Assembly: GCF_900187325.1 (NCBI RefSeq)
Contig: NZ_FZMZ01000003.1
Location: forward strand, 62,001 to 126,000
Length of the DNA stretch: 64,000 bases
Direction: 5' to 3'
Source of the DNA: Virgibacillus ndiopensis
GTDB taxonomy: Bacteria; Bacillota; Bacilli; Bacillales; Amphibacillaceae
The position numbers and the translations under genes are program-made. Within the stretch, counting starts at the first letter, position 1. Every line of letters begins with the position of its first letter. This document shows, one piece after another, positions 26,187-35,506 of this stretch. The notes under the pieces were generated by a model, which was not told the origin of the DNA, did not search any database, and was given only the letters and a program-made list of their open reading frames with translations.

Positions 26187-27261
26187 ATATTGGAGTAAAA
26201 TGGCTATGCAAACAGATCCATACGTGCCTGGTGAACAAATAGACCAAACGGGAATCATAAAATTAAATACGAATGAAAATCCTTATCCACCATCACCACA
26301 TGTAGTTAATGCGATTAGGCATGAAATGGATCGAAAGCTACAGCTATATCCGTCACCGACAGTAGATGCTTTAAGAGAAACAATCGCTGATCGTTATCAA
26401 CTCATGAAAGAGAATGTATTTGTCGGAAATGGATCAGATGAGGTGTTAGGTTTTTCGTTTATGGCATTTTTTGACCAAGAAAAAAAGATCCGTTTCCCAG
26501 CGATTACGTATAGCTTTTATCCTGTCTATGCTAAACTCTTTGATATTCCTTATGAGGAGATTTCACTAACTAGAGATTTCACTATACCTGTTGATGCATT
26601 TTTTCAATCTGAAGGTGGTGTGATTTTTCCTAATCCAAATGCACCTACCAGTATTTATTTAGAGCTGGAACACATTATCGAAATAATCGGCAACAATCCT
26701 GATCAAGTTGTGATTGTTGATGAAGCATACATCGATTTCGCTGGTGGTGGATCTGCTGCCACTTTAATTGATACTTACGACAATTTATTAGTCGTACAAA
26801 CCATGTCCAAATCAAGATCACTCGCTGGTCTGCGTATCGGCTTTGCACTTGGAAATGCTGATTTAATTGAAGGATTAACACGGATAAAAAACTCCTTTAA
26901 TTCGTATACATTGGATCGATTAGCTATTGCTGGAGCGGAAGCGGCAATCAATGATAATGACTACTTTTTACAAACAACAGAAAAAGTCGTCCAAACGCGC
27001 AACTGGGTTATTACGAAACTAAAGAAAAGTGGTTTTACCGTCCTCCCTTCACAAACTAATTTTATTTTTATAAGTCATTATAAGTTACAAGCCGAATGGC
27101 TGTATGAAAAGCTAAAAGATAATGGAGTTCTCGTACGACACTTTAACAAAATACCAATTGAAAATTATTTACGCATTACAATCGGAACTGACGAGGATAT
27201 GAATATTTTCTTTAGAAAGCTTAACGAAGTAATTGCTAATAAACAGGTCTCAACTCCTTAA
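26179..27261 (+). CDS. hisC: Histidinol-phosphate aminotransferase
   Basis: This 360-residue PLP-dependent class II aminotransferase makes histidinol phosphate. It starts [25 protein letters not shown] and [11 protein letters not shown] are cofactor-side motifs. The PLP lysine is in [18 protein letters not shown], and [11 protein letters not shown] closes the fold. It is last in the his operon, unlike many Bacillus where hisC lies with trp/aro genes. The GTG overlaps the end of hisI. A bidirectional terminator starts at the stop codon. Confidence 0.93.
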   Translation: MSKYWSKMAMQTDPYVPGEQIDQTGIIKLNTNENPYPPSPHVVNAIRHEMDRKLQLYPSPTVDALRETIADRYQLMKENVFVGNGSDEVLGFSFMAFFDQEKKIRFPAITYSFYPVYAKLFDIPYEEISLTRDFTIPVDAFFQSEGGVIFPNPNAPTSIYLELEHIIEIIGNNPDQVVIVDEAYIDFAGGGSAATLIDTYDNLLVVQTMSKSRSLAGLRIGFALGNADLIEGLTRIKNSFNSYTLDRLAIAGAEAAINDNDYFLQTTEKVVQTRNWVITKLKKSGFTVLPSQTNFIFISHYKLQAEWLYEKLKDNGVLVRHFNKIPIENYLRITIGTDEDMNIFFRKLNEVIANKQVSTP

Positions 27262-27303
27262 CACAAAGATCCCTCCAGACTTGGAGGGATCTTTGTGTTT
27301 ATT
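27260..27303. terminator. Bidirectional terminator between hisC and the SurA-N lipoprotein gene
   Basis: AACACAAAGATCCCTCCA (27260-27277) is the exact complement of TGGAGGGATCTTTGTGTT (27282-27299). A/T runs lie on both sides and serve both converging genes. Confidence 0.92.
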
Positions 27304-27318
27304 GCTTTTTCATTATCT

Positions 27319-27906
27319 TTAAATCATATTTTTAATTTCTGCATCTTTTTTCAGCTCGTCAATCTTTTTCTGCAGTTTTTGATTTCCTTTTTGTTGCTTT
27401 AAGCTTTGTTTAAGTTGTTCTTCTATCTCTTTCAACTTCGGAACATCTTTATTTTGTTCTTTTATTTTGTCGTAAGCAGATTGAACTTCTTCGTCTGTTA
27501 CCTTAATCCCTTCTGTTTCCTGTTTAATATATTCTTCAAATTTTATATCCTGTTTCTTTGCCTCTTGAGTCAAAAGCTCTTTTCCAATAATTGTATTAAG
27601 CGTTTGTTCCTTAATCATATTTTTATCGCTAACATCTTGACCATATTGGTTCATTAAGTTTTTAGTTTGTTCATAAATCGTATTATATTGTTTACCTTTA
27701 ATGTCGGTATCATTTATACTTAAGACTATTTTATCGTCTTTAACCTTTTCATCTTCACTAATCTCAACGCCTTGTTTAGCTTGCTCTTGCTGCTCTGTAT
27801 TCGTTTCTTCATCTTTTTTCGCAGAATCAGAATCTGCCCCATCATTACAAGCTGCTAACGTTGTTGTCAAAGTTATTGCTATAATTAACATAATAAACTT
27901 CTTCAT
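27319..27906 (-). CDS. SurA_N-type lipoprotein without a PPIase domain
   Basis: This 195-residue lipoprotein begins MKKFIMLIIAITLTTTLAAC, with lipobox LAAC (Cys20). After an acidic linker there is one SurA_N-like helical domain (KIVLSINDTDIKGKQYNTI through QTLNTIIGKELLTQEAKK). A Gln/Lys-rich coiled tail follows. The parvulin domain expected in PrsA foldases is missing, so it is more likely a holdase-type or unknown envelope factor. I choose ATG 27906 behind GAGGGAAT. The frame reaches 27969 but would destroy the signal peptide. It converges on hisC. Confidence 0.82.
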   Translation of the reverse strand: MKKFIMLIIAITLTTTLAACNDGADSDSAKKDEETNTEQQEQAKQGVEISEDEKVKDDKIVLSINDTDIKGKQYNTIYEQTKNLMNQYGQDVSDKNMIKEQTLNTIIGKELLTQEAKKQDIKFEEYIKQETEGIKVTDEEVQSAYDKIKEQNKDVPKLKEIEEQLKQSLKQQKGNQKLQKKIDELKKDAEIKNMI

Positions 27907-28072
27907 GTTTATTCCCTCATTTCCTAACATTGTCCTTACAGTGAAACATATTTCATATGGGGATAGCAAGTCGCTAAAATTGCTATAACGTTCAAATAAC
28001 CTGCCACATCACTATTCAAGCCACTACTTAACATTTTGATGACATGCTCCCTTATTTCTGCCGTAATTAAAT

Positions 28073-28104
28073 AAGGGCAATCTAGTTAAAGATTACCCTT
28101 TTAT
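28073..28104 (-). terminator. Terminator-like hairpin after yclQ
   Basis: AAGGGCAATCT (28073-28083) pairs with AGATTACCCTT (28090-28100), one mismatch. The T-tract is weak on the minus strand (ATTTAATT), so termination efficiency is uncertain. Confidence 0.6.
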
Positions 28105-28115
28105 CGTTTGTTTAC

Positions 28116-29066
28116 TTATTTAATGCTATTCGAAATTTCGTTAACCATTTCCTGTACAGACACTAGTCCTCCACCAGAAAGGTACCAGTAATTCGGATCT
28201 AGATAAACAATGTTATCATTTTTATACGCATTCGTTTTCTTAACCAGGTCATTTTCTACTACTTGTTTTGCAGAAGATTCACCACCAACAACTGCCCCAC
28301 GATCAATCACATAAAGTAAATCCGGATTTTGTTCAACCACATACTCAAATGAAACATTCATCCCGTGTGTGGAAACTTCAATTCCCTCATCCACAGCTGG
28401 AACTCCGAATACATCATGAATTAAACCGAATCTTGAATTCGGACCATATGCACTAATTTTGTCATCGTTAGCAAGGATGATTAATCCTTTTTTGTTACTT
28501 TTCGATGCTTTTTCTTTCAAATCTGTTATAGATTGCTCAACTGATTGTAACTCATTATCGATTTCATCCTGTTTATCGAAAATTTTTCCGATGGTTGCTA
28601 GATTTTCTTTGAAGGAATCCATATACCTTGTAGTATCAACACCAAGGTAAATAGTTGGTGCTAAGTCTTGCAACTGGTCATACAAGGACGATTGTCTACC
28701 TGAAATAATAATTAAATCTGGGTCAATTTCAGCAATTTTTTCAAAATCGGGCTCCTTGAGACTACCTACATTTTCATAGTCGTCACTACTGTATTTTTTT
28801 AAATATGTCGGGATACTACTACTTTGTGGGACACCTGTTACGTCAACACCTAATTTATCAAGTGTATCTAGCGTACCATAATCAAATACAACTACCTTTT
28901 CAGGATTTATCGGCACTTCTGTTTCCCCAAGTTCATGTTTGACAGTAAGCGTATCCGATTTTTCGGAATCCCCATTTGGTTTATCACTGCTTGCATCTGA
29001 TGTTCCACACGCTGCAACTAATACTGCTAAACCACTTATAAGCATCAATAAAATAAGTTTTTTCAT
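28116..29066 (-). CDS. yclQ: Siderophore ABC transporter substrate-binding lipoprotein, YclQ-like
   Basis: This 316-residue lipoprotein has a signal peptide ending in LVAAC. The mature chain is a FeuA/FatB-type binding fold: KHELGETEVPINPEKVVVFDYGTLDTLDKLGV, DPDLIIISGRQSSLYDQL and a C-terminal YLDPNYWYLSGGGLVSVQEMVNEI. By gene order with two permeases and an ATPase it matches the Bacillus yclNOPQ petrobactin importer. Exact siderophore specificity is not proven by sequence. A 142-base spacer separates it from yclP. A Fur box heads the operon. Confidence 0.85.
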   Translation of the reverse strand: MKKLILLMLISGLAVLVAACGTSDASSDKPNGDSEKSDTLTVKHELGETEVPINPEKVVVFDYGTLDTLDKLGVDVTGVPQSSSIPTYLKKYSSDDYENVGSLKEPDFEKIAEIDPDLIIISGRQSSLYDQLQDLAPTIYLGVDTTRYMDSFKENLATIGKIFDKQDEIDNELQSVEQSITDLKEKASKSNKKGLIILANDDKISAYGPNSRFGLIHDVFGVPAVDEGIEVSTHGMNVSFEYVVEQNPDLLYVIDRGAVVGGESSAKQVVENDLVKKTNAYKNDNIVYLDPNYWYLSGGGLVSVQEMVNEISNSIK

Positions 29067-29208
29067 TATTAATCACTCCTATTAAAATATATACATGTAA
29101 AAAGATTAGAACTCAATGAAATCATTAACAGAATAAGCGACGTCCAGTTCCAACTACTGATTGCCTCTCCTCCTTACGGCTGTGAACAATCGCTTACGCT
29201 TTTGAAGT

Positions 29209-29967
29209 TCACGCATAAAATACGCAAATTCGGTTATCATTTATTTTTTTAATATCAATATCCATGTCATAAATATCTTTTAAAACGCATTCATCTATCA
29301 CATCACATGTTGGACCTTGCTTGACAATTTGCCCATCCTTCAATGCAACAATTTGGTCGGAGTAGCAGGATGCGAAATTAATATCATGAATAACGATTAA
29401 AATTGTTTTATCCAGTTCATCAACAAGTCGTCTTAGCGTTTTCATAATTTGTACAGAATGTCGCATATCTAGGTTGTTTAGCGGTTCATCGAGTAAAATA
29501 TATTCAGTGTCCTGAGCAATAACCATTGCAATGTGTGCACGTTGACGTTGCCCGCCACTAAGTTCGTCTAAGTATTTATCTTGAATTTCACGAAGCTCCA
29601 TATAATTAATTGCCTCATCGACTTTCTCCCAATCATCCTTCGTCAATTTACCTTGTGAGTATGGGAAACGCCCGAATGAAACAAGCTCTCGTATCGTGAG
29701 TCGAAGATTAATTGCGTTTGATTGTTTCAGAATAGAGATCTTTTTTGCTAATTCATTATTCTTTGCCTGCGTAATGTCCTTACCATCAATGGTGATAACA
29801 CCTTCGTCTTTTGTAATCAAGCGACTTATCATTGATATTAATGTACTCTTCCCAGCACCATTTGGCCCAATAAACGAGGTAATGGTACCCTTTTCGATTG
29901 TTAATGATACATCATCAATAACACTCTTTTGATTATACTTTTTAAATAAACCTTTAATATCTACCAT
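29209..29967 (-). CDS. yclP: Siderophore ABC transporter ATPase, YclP-like
   Basis: This 252-residue ATP-binding subunit of FecE type powers Fe-siderophore import. Walker A GPNGAGKSTL near residue 34, the Q-loop near ISILKQ, signature LSGGQRQRAHIAMVIAQ, Walker B YILLDEPLNNLDMRHS and switch His in IVIHDINFASCYSDQ. The N-terminus overlaps the end of the second permease (seven bases), showing tight coupling. Confidence 0.9.
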   Translation of the reverse strand: MVDIKGLFKKYNQKSVIDDVSLTIEKGTITSFIGPNGAGKSTLISMISRLITKDEGVITIDGKDITQAKNNELAKKISILKQSNAINLRLTIRELVSFGRFPYSQGKLTKDDWEKVDEAINYMELREIQDKYLDELSGGQRQRAHIAMVIAQDTEYILLDEPLNNLDMRHSVQIMKTLRRLVDELDKTILIVIHDINFASCYSDQIVALKDGQIVKQGPTCDVIDECVLKDIYDMDIDIKKINDNRICVFYA

Positions 29968-30911
29968 GATTTATTCTCCTTTAACAAAAGATAAATGAAG
30001 TAAATCCCACCAACAAAATTAATAATGACACTTATTGTTGTTTCAAACGTAAAGATTTCCTCTACAATAAATTGTCCGCCAAGCAATGCAATAATACTAA
30101 TCAATATCGATCCAATAATTAAATAGAAATGGCGGTATGTTTTTAAAAATTCATAAGCCACATTAACAACTAACAATCCGAGGAAGGTAATTGGTCCAAT
30201 TAAAGCTGTAGCAATCGAAATTAAAATTGCAACGATAATAAGCAAGCGTTTGACAACATAGTCGTAAGGAACTCCCAAGTTTATTGCTTCATGCTTCCCA
30301 AGTGCGAGCACATCCAAATATTTATAAAATCGCATGAAATAAATCGTCACAAGTATAATCATAGCCAAAGATACATAAACAAGGTTAGAATTTACATTGT
30401 TCACACTGGCAAACATTCGGTCTTGCGCTACCATAAATTCATTTGGATCGATCAGTACTTGCATAAAATCTGTGAAGCTGCCAAAAAATGTCCCTAAAAT
30501 CATTCCGATAAGCAGAAGGAAATATATATTGTTCTTTTCCCCTCTGAACAAAAAGCGATAGAGCGCTAGTGAAAACAAAACCATGATTCCAATCGAGACA
30601 AAATAATTGATGTTACTGCTCATCATAACAAGTGACTGAGAACCAAACATGAAAATAATGAACGTCTGAATTAATAGGTAAAGCGAATCTAAGCCCAAGA
30701 TACTAGGTGTTAATATCCGATTATTTGTGATTGTCATAAACACAGTTGTTGAAAAAGCAATTGCTGCTCCAGTTAAAATGATCGCAACGACTTTAATAAT
30801 TCGTCTTGGTAGTATGTAGCCAATATTTCCTTTTAAATCGTAACAAATGTATAGGAGCGCCAGGAGTATTGCAATAACTGCTAGAATAATTGTCTTTTTC
30901 TTATAGCCCAT
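29961..30911 (-). CDS. yclO: Siderophore ABC transporter permease, YclO-like
   Basis: This 316-residue FecCD-family permease has about nine to ten membrane helices. Typical segments are TNNRILTPSILGLDSLYLLIQTF, LGKHEAINLGVPYDYVVKRLLI (cytoplasmic ATPase contact region) and LIGPITFLGLLVVNVAYEFL. It forms a heterodimeric pore with the upstream permease, overlapping it by 11 bases. The ATG lies inside the preceding gene. Confidence 0.9.
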   Translation of the reverse strand: MGYKKKTIILAVIAILLALLYICYDLKGNIGYILPRRIIKVVAIILTGAAIAFSTTVFMTITNNRILTPSILGLDSLYLLIQTFIIFMFGSQSLVMMSSNINYFVSIGIMVLFSLALYRFLFRGEKNNIYFLLLIGMILGTFFGSFTDFMQVLIDPNEFMVAQDRMFASVNNVNSNLVYVSLAMIILVTIYFMRFYKYLDVLALGKHEAINLGVPYDYVVKRLLIIVAILISIATALIGPITFLGLLVVNVAYEFLKTYRHFYLIIGSILISIIALLGGQFIVEEIFTFETTISVIINFVGGIYFIYLLLKENKSW

Positions 30912-31854
30912 ATTTCTTTCTCCTTAGCAGTAAGTAAATAAATATCCCGCTTCCGATAACACCAACCGTCAAGCTAATCGGTATTTCATAAGGGTAAATA
31001 ATGACCCGACCAATCATATCGCAAAATAAAACAAAGACTGCTCCTAGCAACGCTGTATGTAAAAGGCTTTTCTTTAAATGATCTCCTTGATAAATGGTTA
31101 CGATATTTGGAATAATTAATCCAAGAAATGGAATAACCCCTACCGTTAGAACCACTGATGCTGTAACCAATGCAACAATAACTAATCCAATATTAACTAC
31201 CTGCCGATAATTTAAACCTAAGTTTTTTGAAAAATCCTCCCCCATTCCTGCTATTGTAAATTTGTTTGCAAACATGTAAGCAATAACTAGAATCGGAATA
31301 CTTAAATACATTAACTCGTAGTTGCCGCTCATGATCATGGAAAAATCACCTTGCATCCATGAGGACATATTTTGAATTAAATCATTCTTATAGGCAAAAA
31401 AAGTAGCAAGAGAACTTATAATATTTCCAAACATCAACCCTACCAATGGTATAAAAATAGCATCCTTAAATTTTATCTTTTCCAAAATTTTCATGAATAC
31501 AAATGTTCCAATAAGAGCAAATAAGAAAGATATGAGCATTTTTTGCAAAGGACTAGCTGTTGTGAAGACCATTAAAGAGACTAAAACACCAAGTCTTGCA
31601 GAATCAAGTGTCCCCGCAGTAGTTGGCGAGACAAATTTGTTTCGACTGAGTTGTTGCATAATTAATCCACAAATACTCATACTCATTCCCGCAATTAAAA
31701 TACTAACTAACCTTGGAATGCGGCTGATCATTAAAATTTCCAGCTGGTCTTTTGATAAACTAAAAATTTTCCACGGGGCAATGTCTGAAACACCGATAAA
31801 AATGGAACTGATTGATAATACAATTACTACAATAACCAGATAACGAATCTTCAT
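30901..31854 (-). CDS. yclN: Siderophore ABC transporter permease, YclN-like
   Basis: This 317-residue FecCD permease is first in the operon. It contains ISRIPRLVSILIAGMSMSICGLIMQQLSRNKFVSPTTAGTLDSARLG, the classic FecCD N-terminal signature. FSKNLGLNYRQVVNIGLVIVALVTASVVLTVGVIPFLGLIIPNIV matches the ATPase-docking and core helices. AAGGA precedes the ATG by seven bases. A Fur-like site lies 51 bases upstream, so iron limitation should induce the operon. Confidence 0.9.
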   Translation of the reverse strand: MKIRYLVIVVIVLSISSIFIGVSDIAPWKIFSLSKDQLEILMISRIPRLVSILIAGMSMSICGLIMQQLSRNKFVSPTTAGTLDSARLGVLVSLMVFTTASPLQKMLISFLFALIGTFVFMKILEKIKFKDAIFIPLVGLMFGNIISSLATFFAYKNDLIQNMSSWMQGDFSMIMSGNYELMYLSIPILVIAYMFANKFTIAGMGEDFSKNLGLNYRQVVNIGLVIVALVTASVVLTVGVIPFLGLIIPNIVTIYQGDHLKKSLLHTALLGAVFVLFCDMIGRVIIYPYEIPISLTVGVIGSGIFIYLLLRRKKYGL

Positions 31855-31904
31855 ATAAAATCCTTCTTATTTAGAATAGTTATTATCTTTTATTCAATCT
31901 AACT

Positions 31905-31923
31905 AATAATGATATTCATTATC
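31905..31923 (-). promoter_or_regulatory. Fur box of the ycl operon
   Basis: The minus strand reads GATAATGAATATCATTATT, matching the 19-bp Fur consensus GATAATGATWATCATTATC at all but a few positions. It overlaps TTGATA, a possible -35 box, ahead of yclN. Confidence 0.82.
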
Positions 31924-32026
31924 AATTAGATCTTATAAATGATTATAGCACATTAATTAGAGGCGTCAACTATGTTTGTTGAGAAAAATTGTTATTTTGT
32001 TATGGACAAATTTAGTTTACATCATG

Positions 32027-32078
32027 AAAAAGGCTCACTCCAAGAAAGTATTTATACTTCCCTGAAGCAAGCCTTTTT
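32027..32078 (-). terminator. Terminator of the DsbA-family gene
   Basis: AAAAAGGCT (32027-32035) and AGCCTTTTT (32070-32078) form outer arms, with an inner GAAAGTAT/ATACTTC stem. On the minus strand TTTTT ends the stem. Confidence 0.75.
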
Positions 32079-32088
32079 CATTACTGTT

Positions 32089-32811
32089 CTATTCTTCTAC
32101 ATCTTCACAGCCCTCACCAGTACAATACGTGGTCTTAGACTTTTTAGGGTTTAACGATTGTAAAACAGGTCTATCGTTTTCCTCTTCCCACACCTTTTCC
32201 AATACCTCTATGAACACCTCTACAGGTTGCGCACCCGACACAGCGTATTTTTCGTTGAAAACGAAAAACGGAACTCCTTGAACACCGATTTGTCTAGCTT
32301 GTTCCTCATCATCACGAACCTTTGAGGCATATTTGTTTACTTGTAATAATGATGCAACTTTAGCTTGATCCAATCCAACCTCACCTGCAAGCTCCACTAA
32401 AGTTGTATGGTCACTTATAAGCTTAGAATCGGTGAAATATGCTTTTAATAAGCGTTCTGTTATTTCTTTACCTAAGCCTTTTGTTTCCGCATATTTAGCA
32501 ACGCGATGTGCATCAAAGGTATTGGTATGCTGCATTGTATCAAAGTTGTATACCAAATCAAGTTCTGCTGCTTGTTTACCAAGATCCTCATTCATACTCT
32601 CAGCTTTTTCTACGCTTATTCCATATTTACCAGCCAATAGCTCATGAATTGTTTTCCCAGGATTTTTCTCAGCAGTTGGATCAAGTTGATAACTTTTATA
32701 TTCAAGGCTTACATTTTCTTTTTGGGAAAATTGATCTAACGCTTTTTCAAGTCTGCGTTTCCCTATATAACAAAAAGGGCAAACGAAGTCTGACCAAATT
32801 TCAATTTTCAT
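32089..32811 (-). CDS. DsbA family oxidoreductase, FrnE-like
   Basis: This 240-residue cytoplasmic thioredoxin-fold protein of the FrnE/2-hydroxychromene isomerase-like group. The redox motif CPFC lies at residues 11-14 in WSDFVCPFCYIGKRRLE. The helical insertion follows, with AHRVAKYAETKGL and the cis-Pro region GVQGVPFFVFNEKYAVSGAQP. A C-terminal CTGEGCEDVEE adds a further Cys pair. There is no signal peptide. It probably helps disulfide/quinone stress handling; the substrate is unknown. ATG 32811 follows GAGAGGTG. Confidence 0.88.
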   Translation of the reverse strand: MKIEIWSDFVCPFCYIGKRRLEKALDQFSQKENVSLEYKSYQLDPTAEKNPGKTIHELLAGKYGISVEKAESMNEDLGKQAAELDLVYNFDTMQHTNTFDAHRVAKYAETKGLGKEITERLLKAYFTDSKLISDHTTLVELAGEVGLDQAKVASLLQVNKYASKVRDDEEQARQIGVQGVPFFVFNEKYAVSGAQPVEVFIEVLEKVWEEENDRPVLQSLNPKKSKTTYCTGEGCEDVEE

Positions 32812-32946
32812 GAAAACACCTCTCATTTCTATAAGCAATTGTAGCACAACACGTAATTTTTCAAATAATATTGTGCTTGCAGTGATGAAAAGCGGTGACG
32901 ATTGGTCAGAATCCGCAGCTGAACATGTTGCAGAAATGAATAACGA

Positions 32947-33810
32947 TTACTGTTTGTAATTCTGACCATCAACATAACGTCCATAGTCAGGAATTGCAAG
33001 CTTATCAAAGTTTTCTACAAGGCTACGTAACCCCTTTGTTAACTTTTCCCCTTCCATAAAATGTCCGTGACCTGAAACAACTACATTCGGCTGTAACTGT
33101 TCTAATTTTTTTACGGACTCCCATGCAGCATCCCAATCTGAAGTTAAATAACGTGGAGGTCCGTTCACCTCTTCCGTTTGCATCAAAACATTGTAGAGTT
33201 TATCCTGTCTTACAGTGATAAATGCATCCCCTGATAAAAGAGTTTTATCGCTTTCCCGAAAAAGTGACACATGGCCTGGTGAATGGCCAGGCGTATGTAT
33301 CCATTTCCAACCATCTGCACCAGGAATACTATTGTCAGACGGCAAAGGCTTTATAGCGTCGCCTAAATTTATTGGCTGATTTGGATACATTGGAGATAGC
33401 TTGGCCAAAAGACCACCCTCCACCGTTGAGTCTGGTTCAGGATAGCTTTCTTCCCCGGTTAAAAAAGGGAACTCAAGCTCATGAGCATAAACCGGAACTT
33501 CCCATTCTTCAACTAATTCAACTACTCCACCAACATGGTCAAAATGTCCATGAGTTAAAATAATTGCAGAGGGCTTACTATCTCTTCCAAAACGATCTAC
33601 TACTACAGAGCGGATTTCAGGTGCGGCATTTGGAAGCCCGGCATCTACTAGTACCCAATCACCTTCATTGGGAAAACCAATGAAGCTCATGTTCACAATT
33701 TGATCCGTATAATAATAAACATCGTTGCCAACTTCTTGGCCCGTTCCACTCGTAATTGACGTCATCGGAATAAATTTATTATCTTTACTTTCATGCATTT
33801 GTTCATCCAT
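32947..33810 (-). CDS. Metallo-beta-lactamase fold hydrolase
   Basis: This 287-residue MBL-fold protein has the metal motif LTHGHFDHVGGVVEL (H-x-H-x-D-H), then TPGHSPGHVSLF, LLSGDAF and VVSGHGHFMEG for the remaining metal ligands. Small-molecule hydrolase or lactonase activity is likely, but no substrate is indicated. GGAGGT lies eight bases before the ATG. Monocistronic. Confidence 0.9.
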   Translation of the reverse strand: MDEQMHESKDNKFIPMTSITSGTGQEVGNDVYYYTDQIVNMSFIGFPNEGDWVLVDAGLPNAAPEIRSVVVDRFGRDSKPSAIILTHGHFDHVGGVVELVEEWEVPVYAHELEFPFLTGEESYPEPDSTVEGGLLAKLSPMYPNQPINLGDAIKPLPSDNSIPGADGWKWIHTPGHSPGHVSLFRESDKTLLSGDAFITVRQDKLYNVLMQTEEVNGPPRYLTSDWDAAWESVKKLEQLQPNVVVSGHGHFMEGEKLTKGLRSLVENFDKLAIPDYGRYVDGQNYKQ

Positions 33811-33867
33811 CGCATATTACCTCCAGCTTTTTTCCTAGTATTTGAACCCACATTGAAAAATATGAAT

Positions 33868-33907
33868 GAAAAATGGCTGACACATACAATCAATTTGTGT
33901 CAGCCAT
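33868..33907 (-). terminator. Terminator of the YdaT-like gene
   Basis: ATGGCTGACACA (33873-33884) and TGTGTCAGCCAT (33896-33907) pair perfectly, with TTTTC after the stem on the minus strand. Confidence 0.85.
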
Positions 33908-33912
33908 AATAA

Positions 33913-34362
33913 TTAATAGGATTGTTTTTCTTGTATCGAGCCATCCTGTCTATGAATCGTTAATCGTGTTCCTTTATTTTTTGCAATTTCCCTTGCACGT
34001 TTAATCGCATCATCCTTCGTTTCAAAGACAGCGCTAGGTTTCTTCGCATTACTCGATGTTACCGCCCAGCCATCCTGATGTGCTATAACAAGTTCACCCT
34101 CATCAAGTCGTTCTGGATTGTTCTCGTATCTTTTACCTTCTGCAGATCGTCCAGTAGGGTTGCCTTCATCCTTATATACATTAATCTCACCTTCATCCGC
34201 ATTTTTATACCATTCCTTTGCTTGTTCAGTAGCTATTGGTATGGCTCGTCCTTCATCATACCCTTCTTCTACCATTGAATTTGCTATATCAATAGCCTTT
34301 TTACGGACGACTTTGTCCAGATTTTTCATTGATGAAGGATGGTCATTTAATGTCCAAGGCAT
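33913..34362 (-). CDS. DUF2188 domain protein, YdaT-like stress protein
   Basis: This 149-residue soluble protein has two parts. The N-terminal MPWTLNDHPSSMKNLDKVVRKKAIDIANSMVEEGYDEGRAIPIATEQAKEWY is the ChaB/YdaT-like module. The C-terminal DUF2188 domain has VIAHQDGWAVTSSNAKKPSAVFETKDDAIKRAREIAKNKGTRLTIHRQDGSI. YdaT of B. subtilis is a general-stress protein of unknown function. ATG 34362 follows AGGAGGG; the longer frame to 34461 crosses the upstream terminator. Confidence 0.88.
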   Translation of the reverse strand: MPWTLNDHPSSMKNLDKVVRKKAIDIANSMVEEGYDEGRAIPIATEQAKEWYKNADEGEINVYKDEGNPTGRSAEGKRYENNPERLDEGELVIAHQDGWAVTSSNAKKPSAVFETKDDAIKRAREIAKNKGTRLTIHRQDGSIQEKQSY

Positions 34363-34419
34363 ACGGTGTCCCTCCTTTATTTTTATGTTACTATACCCCT
34401 TCTTTATATAATAAAACTT

Positions 34420-34458
34420 TAAAAAAACAGCTAAAGCTTTTATGGCTTTAGCTGTTTT
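34420..34458 (-). terminator. Terminator overlapping the fni stop
   Basis: AACAGCTAAAGC (34426-34437) and GCTTTAGCTGTT (34445-34456) pair perfectly, with TTTTTTT on the minus strand. The fni stop codon is inside the stem. Confidence 0.88.
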
Positions 34459-35503
34459 CATCGAGTAACGATCTTCCCATAATTGTCACTCGTTTAGTAT
34501 TTTTCAAATCATCAAGTGACTTGACACCAATACCGAACATCGTCATTTTCAACTCAAACTCAATTTGATCCATTGCTTGAATTACCGCTTCATCCGACTC
34601 TGTTGCAGCTTGGAGCAATTGACGGGCAAAACCGATAACATCCGCCCCAATTGTGATTGCTTTTGCTGCATCAACACCCGTTTTCATGCCACCACTGGCA
34701 ACTAACGGAACATCTGGCAGTTGACTACGAACGGAAACAATACAATCTTTTGTTGGAATGCCCCAGCTATTAAATGCTTCAGCAGCAGCCTTTCTTAATG
34801 GTTCCTTAGAACGAAGCTTTTCAACCTGACTCCATGATGTTCCACCAGCACCTGCAACATCAATATATGATATTCCTGCATCATATAACTTCTTAGCAAC
34901 CGTACCATCAATACCGAAGCCAACCTCTTTTACCCCAACAGGAGCATCTACAGTCTTACAAATCTTTTCAATTTTAGGAAGTAATTCATTAAAATTCAAA
35001 TCTCCTTCATCTTGTACGACCTCTTGCAGGCTATTCAAATGTAAATAAAGAGAATCCGCTTCCGTCATATCAATAAGTCGCTGGCATTCATCCGCACCAT
35101 ATCCATAATTTAATTGAACCGCACCAATGTTAGCTATTAATGGAGCTGTCGGCGCATGATTTCGTATCAAAAATGATTCTTTATGTGCATCACTTTCAAG
35201 AAGCGCTCTCGTTGATCCAAGTGCTATTGCCCAACCTTTTTCCTCTGCAGCTTTTGCTAGATTATGATTAATCTCCGCTGCAAGTTCAGATCCACCTGTC
35301 ATGGAACTTACCAAAAATGGTGCTTTAATGGTTTTGTTTAAAAAGCTTGTATCAATTTGGATATCAGCAAAATCAATTTCCGGTAATGCATTATGTATAA
35401 ATGAAATGCCCTCTAAACCAGTTGTCTTATTTACACCCTCTACATTTTCCGTTAAACAAAGACGAATATGCTCTGTCTTCCTTCTATTAATTCCTTCTTC
35501 CAT
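34448..35503 (-). CDS. fni: Type 2 isopentenyl-diphosphate delta-isomerase
   Basis: This 351-residue FMN- and NAD(P)H-dependent enzyme interconverts IPP and DMAPP for isoprenoid synthesis. Blocks: RRKTEHIRLCL, APFLVSSMTGGSELAAEINHNLAKAAEEKGWAIALGSTRALLE, LIANIGAVQLNYGYG, and LVASGGMKTGVDAAKAI for FMN phosphate. VDVAGAGGTSWSQVE is also family-typical. It begins three bases after the EamA transporter stop, so the two are co-transcribed. Confidence 0.95.
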   Translation of the reverse strand: MEEGINRRKTEHIRLCLTENVEGVNKTTGLEGISFIHNALPEIDFADIQIDTSFLNKTIKAPFLVSSMTGGSELAAEINHNLAKAAEEKGWAIALGSTRALLESDAHKESFLIRNHAPTAPLIANIGAVQLNYGYGADECQRLIDMTEADSLYLHLNSLQEVVQDEGDLNFNELLPKIEKICKTVDAPVGVKEVGFGIDGTVAKKLYDAGISYIDVAGAGGTSWSQVEKLRSKEPLRKAAAEAFNSWGIPTKDCIVSVRSQLPDVPLVASGGMKTGVDAAKAITIGADVIGFARQLLQAATESDEAVIQAMDQIEFELKMTMFGIGVKSLDDLKNTKRVTIMGRSLLDENS

Positions 35504-35506
35504 TAT

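Noticed and set aside
32856-32942. Plus-strand fragment reading V-M-K-S-G-D-D-W-S-E-S-A-A-E-H-V-A-E-M-N
   Set aside because: It looks protein-like and might be a gene remnant, but it is short, has no start with a ribosome site and no recognisable family.
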